64,000 nt of DNA. Source: Corynebacterium heidelbergense. Lineage in GTDB: Bacteria; Actinomycetota; Actinomycetes; Mycobacteriales; Mycobacteriaceae. The position numbers and the translations under genes are program-made. The notes under the pieces were generated by a model that saw nothing but the letters and a program-made list of their open reading frames with translations, ran no database searches and was not told where the DNA came from. Every line of letters starts with the position of its first letter. The stretch's first letter is position 1. This document shows positions 1 to 9,526 of the stretch, in pieces. The DNA is taken from NCBI RefSeq assembly GCF_028609845.1, contig NZ_CP063191.1, positions 1,054,001-1,118,000 on the forward strand, read 5' to 3'.

Positions 1-1137
1 CACCTGGTTGCCTACGGCCACCACGTCGAGCCGAACCGGGGCATCCCCGTGCATACGCTGCAGTTCAGCCACCGCGTTGGGCAGGTCTACTGTGCCGCCA
101 TCGTTGGGGCCATCGGTGATCAGCACAACTCGCTGCGCAGTTCCGTGGGCCTTGGCCTCTGCCACAGCGGCGTTATATGAGGCCAGGACGGATTGATAGG
201 TGTGCGTCGCGCCGCCGACACCCAATTGTTTGAGAACCTCCGCGGAAGTGGACCCGTTGTCCCCCACGGAAATGTCCACGTTGTCCCGGAAGGGGGTCCG
301 CGCCGAGCGGGAGAGCGGGGAGGAGTAGTTCCACAGCCCGACTGTGCCCCCGGCGCGGCCCACCGCAGTCATTTGCTGGGCCAGGGGTCCGCGCACATTG
401 TCTAGGCGGGTGGCCGCCGGGTTGCCCTCCATGAGACCCATGGACCCTGAGGTATCCAGCAGGTAGGTCACCCCCGTGCGGGGCGCGAGTGCAAGCGGGC
501 GCCCCGGATCGGCCGCAGGGGGTGTGGCGGCGGGCGCTGGGTTGGGGGCGTCCGGAAGAGGAACAACGCCTAAATCGGTGAGCGGGACGGTCTTCGCGCC
601 CTGCCGGGACCCCGCGAACTGGGCGAAATCGGCGGCGGAGCGGGTGGCCTGCTCCGGGGCCTGACTGGCGGACCCGAGCAGCAGCAAGGGCGCGTCCTGA
701 CCGCTCACCTGGCCCAGGACCGGGGCATTCTGGCCATTGATGGCGATGGCGGAACCCTGAGCTGCGGCGACGGCGGCACGCGGGTCGGCCGGGACCCATG
801 CGGGTGCCTTGACCCCCTGGTCCTCAAGGGTACGCATGGCTTCTTCGTCGGCGATGGGGGTGATGTGGGCGTTAACGCACTTGTCCTGCACCACCGGGCC
901 CGTGCGGTTGTACTCGTTGGCCATTGTGCGGGCAGAATCGGCGAGTTGTGGCGCGGACCAGACCTCCAGGTCGTAGGAGCCTTCCGGGCAGGAGGTGGCG
1001 GCGAGGTCCTGGTCATTGCGGTGGGACACGATCGTCCAGGCGGCAAGGATTGCGCACAACACGAGGAAGGCAAGCAGGGCGAACCATACCCAAGGCGCTA
1101 CTGCCTGTCGCCGCTTACCGGTGGCGTGCCGTCCCAT
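1..1137 (-). CDS. Substrate-binding/VWA-domain membrane protein (3' end outside window)
   Basis: Partial gene: 379 codons are visible and the frame is still open at base 1. The start ATG at 1137 follows GGAGG with a 4-base spacer. A basic N-terminus is followed by one membrane segment at about residues 14-33 and then an extracytoplasmic solute-binding-like region. From about residue 220 a von Willebrand A domain begins, with a clear MIDAS motif (D-T-S-G-S, near residue 228) and later a VVLITDG strand. Proteins of this layout are common, poorly characterised surface proteins of corynebacteria and mycobacteria. The fold assignment is firm; the ligand is unknown. It is transcribed away from the window, downstream of the helicase gene. 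Confidence 0.85.
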   Translation of the reverse strand, partial: MGRHATGKRRQAVAPWVWFALLAFLVLCAILAAWTIVSHRNDQDLAATSCPEGSYDLEVWSAPQLADSARTMANEYNRTGPVVQDKCVNAHITPIADEEAMRTLEDQGVKAPAWVPADPRAAVAAAQGSAIAINGQNAPVLGQVSGQDAPLLLLGSASQAPEQATRSAADFAQFAGSRQGAKTVPLTDLGVVPLPDAPNPAPAATPPAADPGRPLALAPRTGVTYLLDTSGSMGLMEGNPAATRLDNVRGPLAQQMTAVGRAGGTVGLWNYSSPLSRSARTPFRDNVDISVGDNGSTSAEVLKQLGVGGATHTYQSVLASYNAAVAEAKAHGTAQRVVLITDGPNDGGTVDLPNAVAELQRMHGDAPVRLDVVAVGNQV

Positions 1138-1272
1138 CGGACCTCCCAAGAAACATGTGTCACACTAGCGGTCACCAGTGTAGTTCAGTGCCGTGCGCCA
1201 CAGGCGAGGCAGCCAGAAGCGGGGGGGGGGAGCAGTAGCGCGACACCCCGGATAGAGGGCCGGGCCCACTTC

Positions 1273-2643
1273 CTAGGCCCGCTCGATGCGCGCCAGCAGA
1301 TCCTTCGCGCTCACCCTCGCTGCCTGCGCCCCGGCCTTGTCGATGAGCTTTTGGGTCTCGGCCTCATTGTCCGGGTAACACAGCGTGACCACCACCCCGC
1401 TGGCCCCGGCGCGGGCGGTCCGGCCGGCGCGGTGCACATAGGCCTTGTGCTCGGCCGGCGGGTCCACATGGACGACGAGGTCCACGCCGGAGATGTCGAT
1501 GCCCCGCGCGGCGATATCCGTGGCCACGAGGACGGTGGCCTCCCCGCTTGTGAAGGAATCCACCGCCCGCGTACGCGAACCCTGTCCCTTGTCCCCGTGC
1601 AGCGCGACGGCGGAGATTCCGGCGCGGACTAGTTTCTTGGCCTGCCGGTCCACCGCATGCTTCGTGCGCAGAAACATGATGACCTTCCCGGGTTGCCGGC
1701 CGAGCTGCAGCACCATGTCGTTGCGCTCGTCGCGGTCGGCCATCACCCCGAGCAGGTGGGTCATCGTGCCCACGTGTGCGGTCGGTTGCCCCGTGGAGTG
1801 GGTGACCGGATCGGTGAGGAAGCGCTTGACCAATACCTGCACGTCCCCGTCGAGCGTGGCGGAGAACAGCAGGTGCTGGGCCTTTGTGGGCACTCGCCTC
1901 AGCAGATCGGTCACCTGCGGTAGGAAGCCCATATCGGACATGTGGTCGGCCTCATCCACCGCGGAGATCTCCACCGCCCCGAGGTCCAGCGCGCGTTGTT
2001 GGATGAGATCGATGGCCCGTCCCGGGGTGGCCACGAGGATGTCGATGGGGCGATTCAGCAAATCCAGGTGCCGTTTGATTTTGACGCCACCAACAACAGC
2101 GCAGACCCGTTGCCCCATCGCCCCAGCCACCGGATCCAGTCGGTCGGCAATCTGCTGGGCCAATTCGCGGGTGGGAGCCAGGACTAAGCCCCGCGGCCGG
2201 TGGGCAACGCTAGCTCCCCCGGCAAGCCGCGCGATCATCGGCAGACCAAAGGTGAACGTCTTGCCGGAGCCGGTGGGTCCCCGGCCCAGGATGTCCCGCC
2301 CGGCCAGGGCGTCCGGTATGGCCGCGGCCTGAATGGGCAGAGCGCGCGTGATGCCCTGGGCCGCCAGTTCGTGGACGACGGGAACGGGGAGTTTGAGCTC
2401 GCCGAAGGTCGGCCCGGTCGGCGTGGGTTTCGTTGTTGCGGGCCGAGCGGCTGGGGAATTGTCGCGCCGAGGGGACGGGGCCTGCCGACGCGCGGAGGGG
2501 GCGGAACCCCCCGAGCGCTGCTGCTGCCCCCGGTTCGTCCCGCCGCGGCGGGGGGAGTTGCGCCGACGGGAGGAACCCCCGCGCTGGGAAGGTCCGCCGC
2601 TGCCAGGGGTGCCCTTGCCCCGGCCTTGGGGTGCCCGTGCCAC
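1273..2643 (-). CDS. DEAD-box ATP-dependent RNA helicase
   Basis: 456 residues. The first 78 or so are a low-complexity Arg/Gly/Ser/Pro-rich tail, probably an RNA-binding extension. The helicase core then shows the Q-motif region (FGELKL...PIQ), Walker A GPTGSGKT at 122-129, PTRELA, the DEAD box, SAT, ARGID and HRAGRTARAG. This is an RhlE/DeaD-type enzyme that remodels structured RNA in the cytoplasm, with likely roles in ribosome assembly or mRNA decay. Its start codon abuts the gnd stop codon (2643/2644), so the two may be cotranscribed. The basic tail is at the N-terminus here, whereas many family members carry it at the C-terminus. The specific substrate cannot be told from sequence. Confidence 0.93.
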   Translation of the reverse strand: MARAPQGRGKGTPGSGGPSQRGGSSRRRNSPRRGGTNRGQQQRSGGSAPSARRQAPSPRRDNSPAARPATTKPTPTGPTFGELKLPVPVVHELAAQGITRALPIQAAAIPDALAGRDILGRGPTGSGKTFTFGLPMIARLAGGASVAHRPRGLVLAPTRELAQQIADRLDPVAGAMGQRVCAVVGGVKIKRHLDLLNRPIDILVATPGRAIDLIQQRALDLGAVEISAVDEADHMSDMGFLPQVTDLLRRVPTKAQHLLFSATLDGDVQVLVKRFLTDPVTHSTGQPTAHVGTMTHLLGVMADRDERNDMVLQLGRQPGKVIMFLRTKHAVDRQAKKLVRAGISAVALHGDKGQGSRTRAVDSFTSGEATVLVATDIAARGIDISGVDLVVHVDPPAEHKAYVHRAGRTARAGASGVVVTLCYPDNEAETQKLIDKAGAQAARVSAKDLLARIERA

Positions 2644-4140
2644 TTAAGCCTCAACCTCGGTGCGATCGCCAGACCACAGCGTGTGGAAGGCCCCGGGCCG
2701 GTCTACGCGGCCATAGGTGTGGGCGCCGAAGTAATCCCGCTGGCCCTGGATAAGTGCAGCGGGCAACCGCTGGGCCCGCAGGGAGTCGTAGTAGGACAAG
2801 CTGGAGGAGAACACCGGGACGGGGTGGCCCTGCTGGGTTGCGGCGACGACGATGCGGCGCCAGGAGTCCATGAGGCCCTCCAGCTCGGAGTTGAAGTAAG
2901 GATCTAGCAGCAGAGATTCGAGCTTCGGGTTGGCGTGGTAGGCCTCTGCGATGCGGTTAAGGAACTTGGCGCGGATGATGCAGCCGCCGCGCCAGATGGT
3001 GGCCATGTCCTTCGGGTCGAGGTCCCACCCGTATTCGGCACTACCAGCCAGAATCTCGTCGAAGCCCTGGGCATAGGCCACCAGCTTGGAGGCGTAGAGG
3101 GCGCGCCGGACATCTTCGACGAAGGCCTCGCGATCCTCTCGGGCCACTGCGGGGGACAGTTGGCCGGAGGGAAGCTGGCCCTGTGCCGCTTGGCGCTGGG
3201 AGGTGGCACTCGACAGGGCTCGGGCGAACACGGCCTCGCCAATGCCGGTGACGGGGACTCCCAGATCCAGGGCGGCCTTCACAGTCCACCGGCCGGTGCC
3301 TTTCTGCCCCGCAGCGTCAACGATGAGGTCCACAAGGGGAGCATTGGTATCCGCATCCACCTGGGCGAGGACCTCGGCGGTGATTTCCACGAGGTAGCTT
3401 TCCAGGTCGCCCTTGTTCCATTCCCGGAATACCGCTGCGATATCCGCCGGGCTCATCCCTGCGCCGTAGCGCAGCAGTTGGTAGGCCTCGCCGATGACCT
3501 GCATGTCGGCGTATTCGATGCCGTTGTGCACCATCTTGACGAAGTGTCCCGCCCCGTCGGGGCCGATGTGGGTGCAGCAGGGGGTGCCGTCCACCTTGGC
3601 GGAGATGGATTCCAGCAGGGGGCCCAGGGATTCATAGGATTCGGCGGGGCCGCCGGGCATGATCGCGGGCCCGTTGAGGGCACCCTCCTCGCCGCCGGAG
3701 ATACCCGCGCCCACGAAGTGGAGCCCGCGTGCGCGGATGTCCGTTTCGCGGCGGATCGTATCGGTGTAAAGAGCGTTGCCGCCATCGATAATGATGTCCC
3801 CCGGCTCCATGGCATCCGCAAGCTGGTTGATCACCGCATCTGTCCCGGCACCGGCCTGAACCATGATGAGAGCGCGGCGCGGGCGTTCCAGGGAGGCGAC
3901 AAAGTCCTGGATGGTCTCGGCGGGGACGAAGGAGCCGGTCTGGCCGAAGTCCGCCATGAACTTCTCGGTCTTCGCGGCGGTGCGGTTGTATACGGCGACG
4001 GTGTGGCCGTGGTTAGCAAAGTTGCGGGCGATGTTGGAGCCCATGACGGCGAGTCCCACAACCCCGATCTGCGCCGTGGCTTCATTGGTGGTGGCGGAAG
4101 GGCTGGGATCGGCAGCAGAGGCTGCGGGGGTCTTAGTCAT
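2644..4140 (-). CDS. gnd: 6-phosphogluconate dehydrogenase (decarboxylating)
   Basis: 498 residues. It oxidises 6-phosphogluconate to ribulose 5-phosphate, releasing CO2 and NADPH, in the oxidative pentose phosphate pathway. After a Ser/Ala/Thr-rich leader of about 22 residues comes the dinucleotide-binding motif GLAVMGSN followed by a basic YNRT turn, the usual NADP signature. The substrate and catalytic motifs GAGISGGEEGA and KMVHNGIEY are intact. Family members are usually 470-485 residues, so the true start may lie slightly inside the ATG given; no strong ribosome site decides this. It is divergent from the thioesterase gene across a 118-base promoter region, an arrangement I recall from C. 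glutamicum. Confidence 0.97.
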   Translation of the reverse strand: MTKTPAASAADPSPSATTNEATAQIGVVGLAVMGSNIARNFANHGHTVAVYNRTAAKTEKFMADFGQTGSFVPAETIQDFVASLERPRRALIMVQAGAGTDAVINQLADAMEPGDIIIDGGNALYTDTIRRETDIRARGLHFVGAGISGGEEGALNGPAIMPGGPAESYESLGPLLESISAKVDGTPCCTHIGPDGAGHFVKMVHNGIEYADMQVIGEAYQLLRYGAGMSPADIAAVFREWNKGDLESYLVEITAEVLAQVDADTNAPLVDLIVDAAGQKGTGRWTVKAALDLGVPVTGIGEAVFARALSSATSQRQAAQGQLPSGQLSPAVAREDREAFVEDVRRALYASKLVAYAQGFDEILAGSAEYGWDLDPKDMATIWRGGCIIRAKFLNRIAEAYHANPKLESLLLDPYFNSELEGLMDSWRRIVVAATQQGHPVPVFSSSLSYYDSLRAQRLPAALIQGQRDYFGAHTYGRVDRPGAFHTLWSGDRTEVEA

Positions 4141-4258
4141 GGTTTTCCATTCTACAAAAGGGGGGTTTGGCTAGGCTGAGGTCTCAGAAGACCCGCGGGA
4201 TGGGCCAGAGAGCTGCCAATCGCGCGAGCTTAAGGAGACGAGCAGAAGAAAGGGATCG

Positions 4259-4789
4259 GTGGGCACCTTCATGTCGACAACATCAGACAACGCCACCGCT
4301 GACGATTCCGAGCGGGGCGCAGAGATCGTGCTGCAGTTCCTCGAGCTGGGCCGGACCGCCACCGAGCGGCCGCTATCCGAGGAAGAATTGGGCACCGTCA
4401 ATGAATTCCTCCGGTTGCACCCGTCCCTGGACCGCAGCCTGGGCGTGACATACCTGGCGGTGGAGCCGCAGCGGATGGTCATCCGCCTGGAGGTGACAGA
4501 GGCCCACCAGCAACCATGGGGGGTGACGAATGGCGGCGTTTATGCCTGCCTGGGGGAAACCGCCGCATCAATGGCGAGTTTCGTGGCCGCCGGTGCGCAG
4601 ACCCCGGTGATGGGGACGAGCAATAAGACGGATTTCCTGCGCCCGACCCGCCCAGGGGACGTCATCGTCTCCACGGCCACGCCGGAGCACGTGGGGCGCA
4701 CCAGCCATCTGTGGCGCGTGGAGCACCGCGCGGAGGCCACTGGCAAGTTGTGTGCCTTGACCTACCTCAAAACCACGGTCCAGGGGTAG
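4259..4789 (+). CDS. PaaI-family hotdog thioesterase
   Basis: 176 residues. The C-terminal two thirds form a hotdog-fold acyl-CoA thioesterase: the helix region NGGVYACLGETA, the strand around SNKTDFLRPTRPGD and the final TYLKTT strand match the PaaI/YdiI group. It probably hydrolyses an acyl- or aryl-CoA in the cytoplasm; the substrate is unknown. Two starts are possible: GTG at 4259, four bases after AGGG, and ATG at 4271. The GTG is preferred because of the spacing. The gene is divergent from gnd and convergent with ndh. Confidence 0.88.
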   Translation: MGTFMSTTSDNATADDSERGAEIVLQFLELGRTATERPLSEEELGTVNEFLRLHPSLDRSLGVTYLAVEPQRMVIRLEVTEAHQQPWGVTNGGVYACLGETAASMASFVAAGAQTPVMGTSNKTDFLRPTRPGDVIVSTATPEHVGRTSHLWRVEHRAEATGKLCALTYLKTTVQG

Positions 4790-4856
4790 CTCCCACCCGT
4801 ACAGTCGCGGCGAGCCCCCGGGCGCGGTGGTGCTCTTCAGGTCGCGGCTGGGGGGC

Positions 4857-6284
4857 CTAGTCAGCGATCGCCCGGGTATCTCGGCCCTCGCCGAAGCGGA
4901 GGTTGTCGCGCACCTCGATGGAGCGTACGCCTTCCGAATCCTCCATCGCCTGCAGCTTCTTCAGGGCGTTGCGCGCGTGCAACTGCTGGCGGGTGGCCAC
5001 GAGCTGCCACCGGCGCCGCGAGAGCACGTTCAGCCCCCAGCTGAACGCCGCGACGAGCCGGTTGCGGAACCCAACAAGGTACAGCAGATGCAGCACGAGC
5101 CACATGAGCCAGCCCATGAACCCGGAGACTTCGGCCCTGTTGAGCTTGACCACTCCGGAGAAGCGGGAAACGATGGCCATCGAACCCTTGTCGAAGTAGT
5201 CAAAGGGGGCGCGTGCCTCCGGGCTGGCACCGTTTTCCACCTCGTCCCGGATGACCTTGGCGGCGTACTGGCCGCCCTGTATGGCCACCTGGGCCACGCC
5301 CGGCAACCCGTCCAGGTTGATCATGTCCCCGACCACGAAGACGTTGCGGTGCTCGCCGACCGTAAGGTCCTTGTTCACCTTCACCCGGCCCGCGCGGTCC
5401 ACTTCCGCACCAGCCTGTTCCGCGATGTGCTTGCCCAGCGGGGACGCGGCAACGCCGGCAGACCAGATCTTGGCGTAGGAGGGGATGAAGGTCTCCTCCT
5501 CGGTCTTCATGTCCTTGTAGGTCACGCCGTTCTTATCCACGTTGGTGACCATGGAGTTGAGCACAACCTCCACGCCCAGCTCCTCGAGCCGCTGAGCGGC
5601 GCGGCGACCGAGGCGCTTGCCGAAGGGCATGAGCACCTGGGGTCCGCCGTCGATGAGGATGATGCGCGCGTCGTTGGTGCTGATCTCGCGGAATTCTTCC
5701 TTCAGCGTGCGGTGGGCCATTTCGGCAAGCTGGCCGGCGAGCTCCACGCCGGTGGGGCCGGCGCCCACGACAACGAGGTTGAGTAGACGGCGGCGTTCTT
5801 CCGGATCGTCGGTGATCTCAGCGCGTTCAAAGGCGCCGGTGACGCGGGCTCGGATCTCCAACGCATCGTCCACGGTCTTCATACCGGGGGCGAACTCCGC
5901 AAAGTGCTCATTGCCGAAGTAGGACTGACCCGCCCCGGCTGCGACGATCAGAGAGTCGTAGACCAGCACCTCATCCTTGCCGCCGAGGTCTGCGGTGACG
6001 GTCTGCTGGGCGACGTCGATGTTGCGTACTTCGCCCTTGACAACGCGGATGTTCTCCTGGTCCGCGACGATCTGGCGGATGGCGGGGGCGATTTCGCCCT
6101 CGGAGAGGATGCCGGTGGCTACCTGGTACAGCAGGGGCTGGAAGAGATGGTGGTTGGTGCGATCCACGATAGTGACCGCAACGTCGGAGCCCTTGAACTT
6201 CTTGGCCGCAAACAGGCCGCCGAAGCCGGCGCCGATGATAACTACGTGGTGGCGACCGTTTGCAGGACGGTATGGGGTGGTCAT
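4857..6284 (-). CDS. ndh: Type II NADH:quinone dehydrogenase
   Basis: 475 residues from the ATG at 6284, which follows AAGGAG with good spacing; a longer frame to 6344 has no such site. This is the single-subunit, non-proton-pumping NADH dehydrogenase that passes electrons from NADH through FAD to menaquinone. Visible are the FAD Rossmann motif GAGFGGL near residue 18, the second (NADH) dinucleotide motif VVGAGPTGVELAG in mid-protein, and the FAD-contacting VFVVGDM region. A C-terminal hydrophobic and amphipathic stretch (GWLMWLVLHLLYLVGF) anchors the enzyme to the inner face of the membrane. Corynebacteria lack complex I, so this would be a main NADH entry point to respiration. Confidence 0.96.
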   Translation of the reverse strand: MTTPYRPANGRHHVVIIGAGFGGLFAAKKFKGSDVAVTIVDRTNHHLFQPLLYQVATGILSEGEIAPAIRQIVADQENIRVVKGEVRNIDVAQQTVTADLGGKDEVLVYDSLIVAAGAGQSYFGNEHFAEFAPGMKTVDDALEIRARVTGAFERAEITDDPEERRRLLNLVVVGAGPTGVELAGQLAEMAHRTLKEEFREISTNDARIILIDGGPQVLMPFGKRLGRRAAQRLEELGVEVVLNSMVTNVDKNGVTYKDMKTEEETFIPSYAKIWSAGVAASPLGKHIAEQAGAEVDRAGRVKVNKDLTVGEHRNVFVVGDMINLDGLPGVAQVAIQGGQYAAKVIRDEVENGASPEARAPFDYFDKGSMAIVSRFSGVVKLNRAEVSGFMGWLMWLVLHLLYLVGFRNRLVAAFSWGLNVLSRRRWQLVATRQQLHARNALKKLQAMEDSEGVRSIEVRDNLRFGEGRDTRAIAD

Positions 6285-6570
6285 GCGGGGGTGCTCCTTG
6301 AAAGTCGTTCGTCGGTACTGCGCGTCGGTGGGCAGCTGGCGCAATGCTGTCCCATGTTAGTTCCCGGTGGGCGGCTCCACATCTTGCAGGGGGGTTAGGC
6401 GCCCTATGTAAGCGCGAATTGCCGTGGTCTTGCAGCCTTTTCGGCGCTGCCTGCCGAGTCTTCGGGGCGGCGGCGGGTAGGTTGGGGGCGCTGAATGCAA
6501 GCCCGCCTGGCTGGGAGGGGGCGGCGGGCGGCAGTTATGTCCACGCAACGAGTAGTTGGCAGGAGCCGCG

Positions 6571-7845
6571 ATGGCTGATCGTTACATTGACGCTGATCGG
6601 TGGCCAGGGTTGTGCGCCCCCGTGCGTTCGCGGTTTCAGACCCGGCGGGCGCGCGAGGTCACCCAGCGCTTGGAGGATTTGCTGGGTTCCCACGGCATCG
6701 GCGTGGACCCCGGCCAGGTGCCCTTCTTTGATGTGCGCGATGGCCAGGCGTTAGATCGGGTCACTGCGGCGGGTTGGTTGGGCCTGGCGGAGGGGTATAT
6801 GGCGGGGGAGTGGGCTGCCGAGCCGCTGCCGGATGTTCTGGCGGCCATTGTGGACCAACCTCTGCAGACCCGGAGGTCCGAGGTCCTTGGGGGGGTGGCC
6901 TCTCGGCGGAAGCGCCAGGAATTTGGGACGCCCACGCCCGGAGAACTGCCCGAAGGATTAGTGGAGCTCTATGCCGGGGATACCCGCGCAACGGGGGGAG
7001 CGGTTTTCGCCTCCGGTGCTCACACCACAGAGACGCAAGTGGTCCGCGTGGGGGAGGACTCCTATCCAGTGGACGTGACCTGGCACGGCACCCCGGATCC
7101 GGTGGAGCGGCGGGACCTCGATGACGCGCAGCGGCGGCGGATTGAGCTGATGCTCGACGATGCCGGGGTCCGCCCGGGCGATCGGGTTCTTGAGTTGCCC
7201 AGCAGTGGGGGCATGCTGGCCATTCAGGCGGCCCGGCGGGGTGCTTCCGTGGACGTCATCACGGGCGACGAGGAGCATGCGCAAGCTGTTGTTTCCCGGA
7301 TAAACGCCGCCGGAGTCGCCGGGGGTGTGCGGGTGGAAGTGATCGACGCAGTGGTGCCTTCGCCGCGTCAGTGGTCTGGGCGCTACGAGGCCATTTTCGC
7401 GGTGGAGCGGGTTGAGACCATGGGAGACCAGGGGGTGCGGCGCTACCTGCGGGCCGTGGACAGAATGCTCACGGGCCAGGGGCGGGCGGTAGTGCAGATG
7501 CTGGTGCTCACTGAGGATGCGCCTGAGTACGTTAGCGAAACCCTCGACGTGATGCGGGCCTACGTGTGGCCGGGACTGCACTATCCCACTGTGGCGGAGG
7601 TGCGGGAGACGGCTGTGAAGTACACCGGGTTGAGGGTGGGGGCGCAGCGCCACCTCGGGGCCCACTACCGGGCCACTGTCCCGTTGTGGCGCGCCAACTT
7701 CGCGGCAGCCGGCAGGCAAGCCGCAGCCGCCGGGTTCGACGCAGTATTCCGGCGGCTGTGGGACTATCAGTTGGCCTTCCACGAGGCCTTGGTCCAGCGG
7801 GGCTTTGTGGATTGCGTGGAGTTTACGTTTCTGCCGCGGGAGTAG
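6571..7845 (+). CDS. Divergent cyclopropane-fatty-acid-synthase-like methyltransferase
   Basis: 424 residues. The start ATG at 6571 has AGGAG five bases upstream. The overall layout is that of cyclopropane fatty acid / mycolic acid synthases. An N-terminal domain is followed by a Rossmann SAM domain, then the family landmarks AYVWPGLHYPT (compare YIFPGG), HYRATVPLWRANF and RRLWDYQLAFHEALVQRG. The SAM-binding loop is abnormal: VLELPSSGGMLAI replaces the usual VLE-(I/L)-GCGWG-S-L. Loss of that glycine-rich signature suggests weak or altered cofactor use, or a non-catalytic paralogue. The family normally methylates double bonds in membrane phospholipid acyl chains. Confidence 0.8.
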   Translation: MADRYIDADRWPGLCAPVRSRFQTRRAREVTQRLEDLLGSHGIGVDPGQVPFFDVRDGQALDRVTAAGWLGLAEGYMAGEWAAEPLPDVLAAIVDQPLQTRRSEVLGGVASRRKRQEFGTPTPGELPEGLVELYAGDTRATGGAVFASGAHTTETQVVRVGEDSYPVDVTWHGTPDPVERRDLDDAQRRRIELMLDDAGVRPGDRVLELPSSGGMLAIQAARRGASVDVITGDEEHAQAVVSRINAAGVAGGVRVEVIDAVVPSPRQWSGRYEAIFAVERVETMGDQGVRRYLRAVDRMLTGQGRAVVQMLVLTEDAPEYVSETLDVMRAYVWPGLHYPTVAEVRETAVKYTGLRVGAQRHLGAHYRATVPLWRANFAAAGRQAAAAGFDAVFRRLWDYQLAFHEALVQRGFVDCVEFTFLPRE

Positions 7846-7854
7846 ACCCCGGGA

Positions 7855-9219
7855 CTAGACCTCGTGCATGTCGACGTGTCGCGTTTCCGGCATGCAGACG
7901 ATGGCCACGAGGCTGATGAGCGTGACAACGGCGAGGTAGGCGCCCACGCTGCCCACGCCCACCGTGGACACAAGGGCGGTGGCGATGAAGGGGGCCACCG
8001 CCGCGCCGAGGATGGAGGCGAGGTTGTAGGAGATGCCCGAGCCGGTGTAGCGCACGTTGGTGGGGAACATCTCCGGAAGGACTGCGGACATGGGGCCGAA
8101 CATGAGCCCCATGATGAACATCCCGATCGCCAGCCAGATGCCCACTCCCAGCTGGGTGGCCACGTCCTGGTTCAGTGCGAAACCGAAGGACAGGGAGTAC
8201 AGCAGCATCAACGCGGAGATGATGATGAGGTAGCGCTTGCGCCCGATGCGGTCGGCGAGGCGACCGGAGATGGGCACACCAATAGCGAAGAATACGACCG
8301 TGATCAACTGGATCTGCAGGAAGTCCACATAGGGGATGCCCAGCCCGCGCGTTTTTCCGGGATTGGCCAGTGCATAGGACAGGATCCACGTGGTGACTAG
8401 GTAGAACAGCGTGTAGCAGGAGATCATCACGAAGGTGCCCAGCACTAGCGGGCGCCAGGCGTTCGCAACCACCTTGAACAGCGGTACTTCTACCTTTTTG
8501 CCTTGGTCTACGGCGCGCTGGAAGACGGGCGTCTCCTCCAATTTGAAGCGCGCATACAAGCCGACCGCCACCATGATGGCGGAGAGCAAGAAGGGAATCC
8601 GCCAGCCCCATTCCATGAAAGAACCGGTGGTCTGACCGTTCTTGTGCCCCAGGGCCAGCACGAGGATAAGGAAGAGCCCGTTGGCGAGGATGAACCCGAA
8701 GGGGGCGCCCAACTGGGGCCACATGGCGGCCCGGGCGCGCTTGCCCGGCGCGGCGTTCTCGGTCGCAAGCAGCGCGGCCCCGGACCACTCCCCGCCGAGG
8801 CCGAGCCCCTGCGCGAAGCGCATGAGTGCCAGCAGAGCGGGGGCGATAATGCCCACGGCCCCGTAGGTGGGTAGCAGGCCGATGAGGAAGGTCGCGATAC
8901 CCATGGTCAGAAGGGAGGCGACGAGGGTCACCTTGCGGCCCAACCGGTCCCCGTAGTGGCCGAAGAGAATGGAACCCAAGGGGCGGGCGATGAAGGCCAG
9001 CCCGAAGGTGGCGAAGGAGGCCAGGAGGTTAACGGTGGGGTCCTCGTTCTTCGGGAAGAACAGGAACGGGAACACAGTCACCGCAGCGGCGGCGTAGGCG
9101 TAGAAATCGAAGAATTCGATGGTCGTTCCGACGGTGGATGCCCAGATGACGCGGCGTCGGGTTTGCTTGTCATCGAGGGGCACGGCCGCGGGGGCATTAG
9201 CGGGGAGGTCAAGGGTCAT
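7855..9219 (-). CDS. MHS-family (MFS) metabolite:H+ symporter
   Basis: 454 residues from ATG 9219; a longer upstream extension lacks membrane character. About twelve hydrophobic segments. Hallmarks of the metabolite:H+ symporter branch (ShiA, KgtP, ProP relatives) are present: TTIEFFDFYAYA in the first segment, RPLGSILFGHYGDRLGRK in the loop between segments 2 and 3, and RFAQGLGLGGEWSGA. It should import an organic acid, betaine or aromatic acid with protons across the cytoplasmic membrane. The substrate cannot be assigned. Its divergent neighbour is a broken FAD-dependent dehydrogenase, which may once have acted on the imported compound. A short palindrome lies 50 bases upstream of the start. 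Confidence 0.92.
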   Translation of the reverse strand: MTLDLPANAPAAVPLDDKQTRRRVIWASTVGTTIEFFDFYAYAAAAVTVFPFLFFPKNEDPTVNLLASFATFGLAFIARPLGSILFGHYGDRLGRKVTLVASLLTMGIATFLIGLLPTYGAVGIIAPALLALMRFAQGLGLGGEWSGAALLATENAAPGKRARAAMWPQLGAPFGFILANGLFLILVLALGHKNGQTTGSFMEWGWRIPFLLSAIMVAVGLYARFKLEETPVFQRAVDQGKKVEVPLFKVVANAWRPLVLGTFVMISCYTLFYLVTTWILSYALANPGKTRGLGIPYVDFLQIQLITVVFFAIGVPISGRLADRIGRKRYLIIISALMLLYSLSFGFALNQDVATQLGVGIWLAIGMFIMGLMFGPMSAVLPEMFPTNVRYTGSGISYNLASILGAAVAPFIATALVSTVGVGSVGAYLAVVTLISLVAIVCMPETRHVDMHEV

Positions 9220-9526
9220 AGCCGTAGAAACAACGTCCTCTCGGGCAGTCAATCCAGCCGGGATTGTCTCACAATGTGAAATGAGCGTCCCAACAGTTAG
9301 CACAATCGCGTCAACCATAGGCGAGTGCCCGCTCTGATGACAATCAGTGTCCGCCCATCGACGAGGGGTGGGGGTGTTGAGGAGTCCCGCAGCGATTGCG
9401 CGGGGCAGACGGGGGAATTTTCGGAAACGGTACCCACGTGCCACTCAGGTGGGCTTGGGTGGGTGCCACAGCCGCCGACGACAGCGCGACGCCGCCGACC
9501 ACTGCCAAAGGAGGGCACCCCAGCTC
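9220..9526. other. Divergent intergenic region between transporter and pseudogene
   Basis: No coding potential is convincing here. It holds the presumed promoters of the MHS transporter (minus strand) and of the decayed dehydrogenase (plus strand), and the TCACA-A-TGTGA palindrome at 9269-9279. A ribosome-site-like AAAGGAGGG near 9508-9515 precedes the ATG of the pseudogene. Confidence 0.6.
9269..9279. promoter_or_regulatory. Short palindrome, possible operator of the transporter
   Basis: TCACA-A-TGTGA is a perfect 5-bp inverted repeat with a 1-base centre, 50 bases upstream of the transporter start. Position and symmetry suit a dimeric repressor or activator. No cognate regulator is encoded nearby and a repeat this short can arise by chance. 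Confidence 0.3.
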
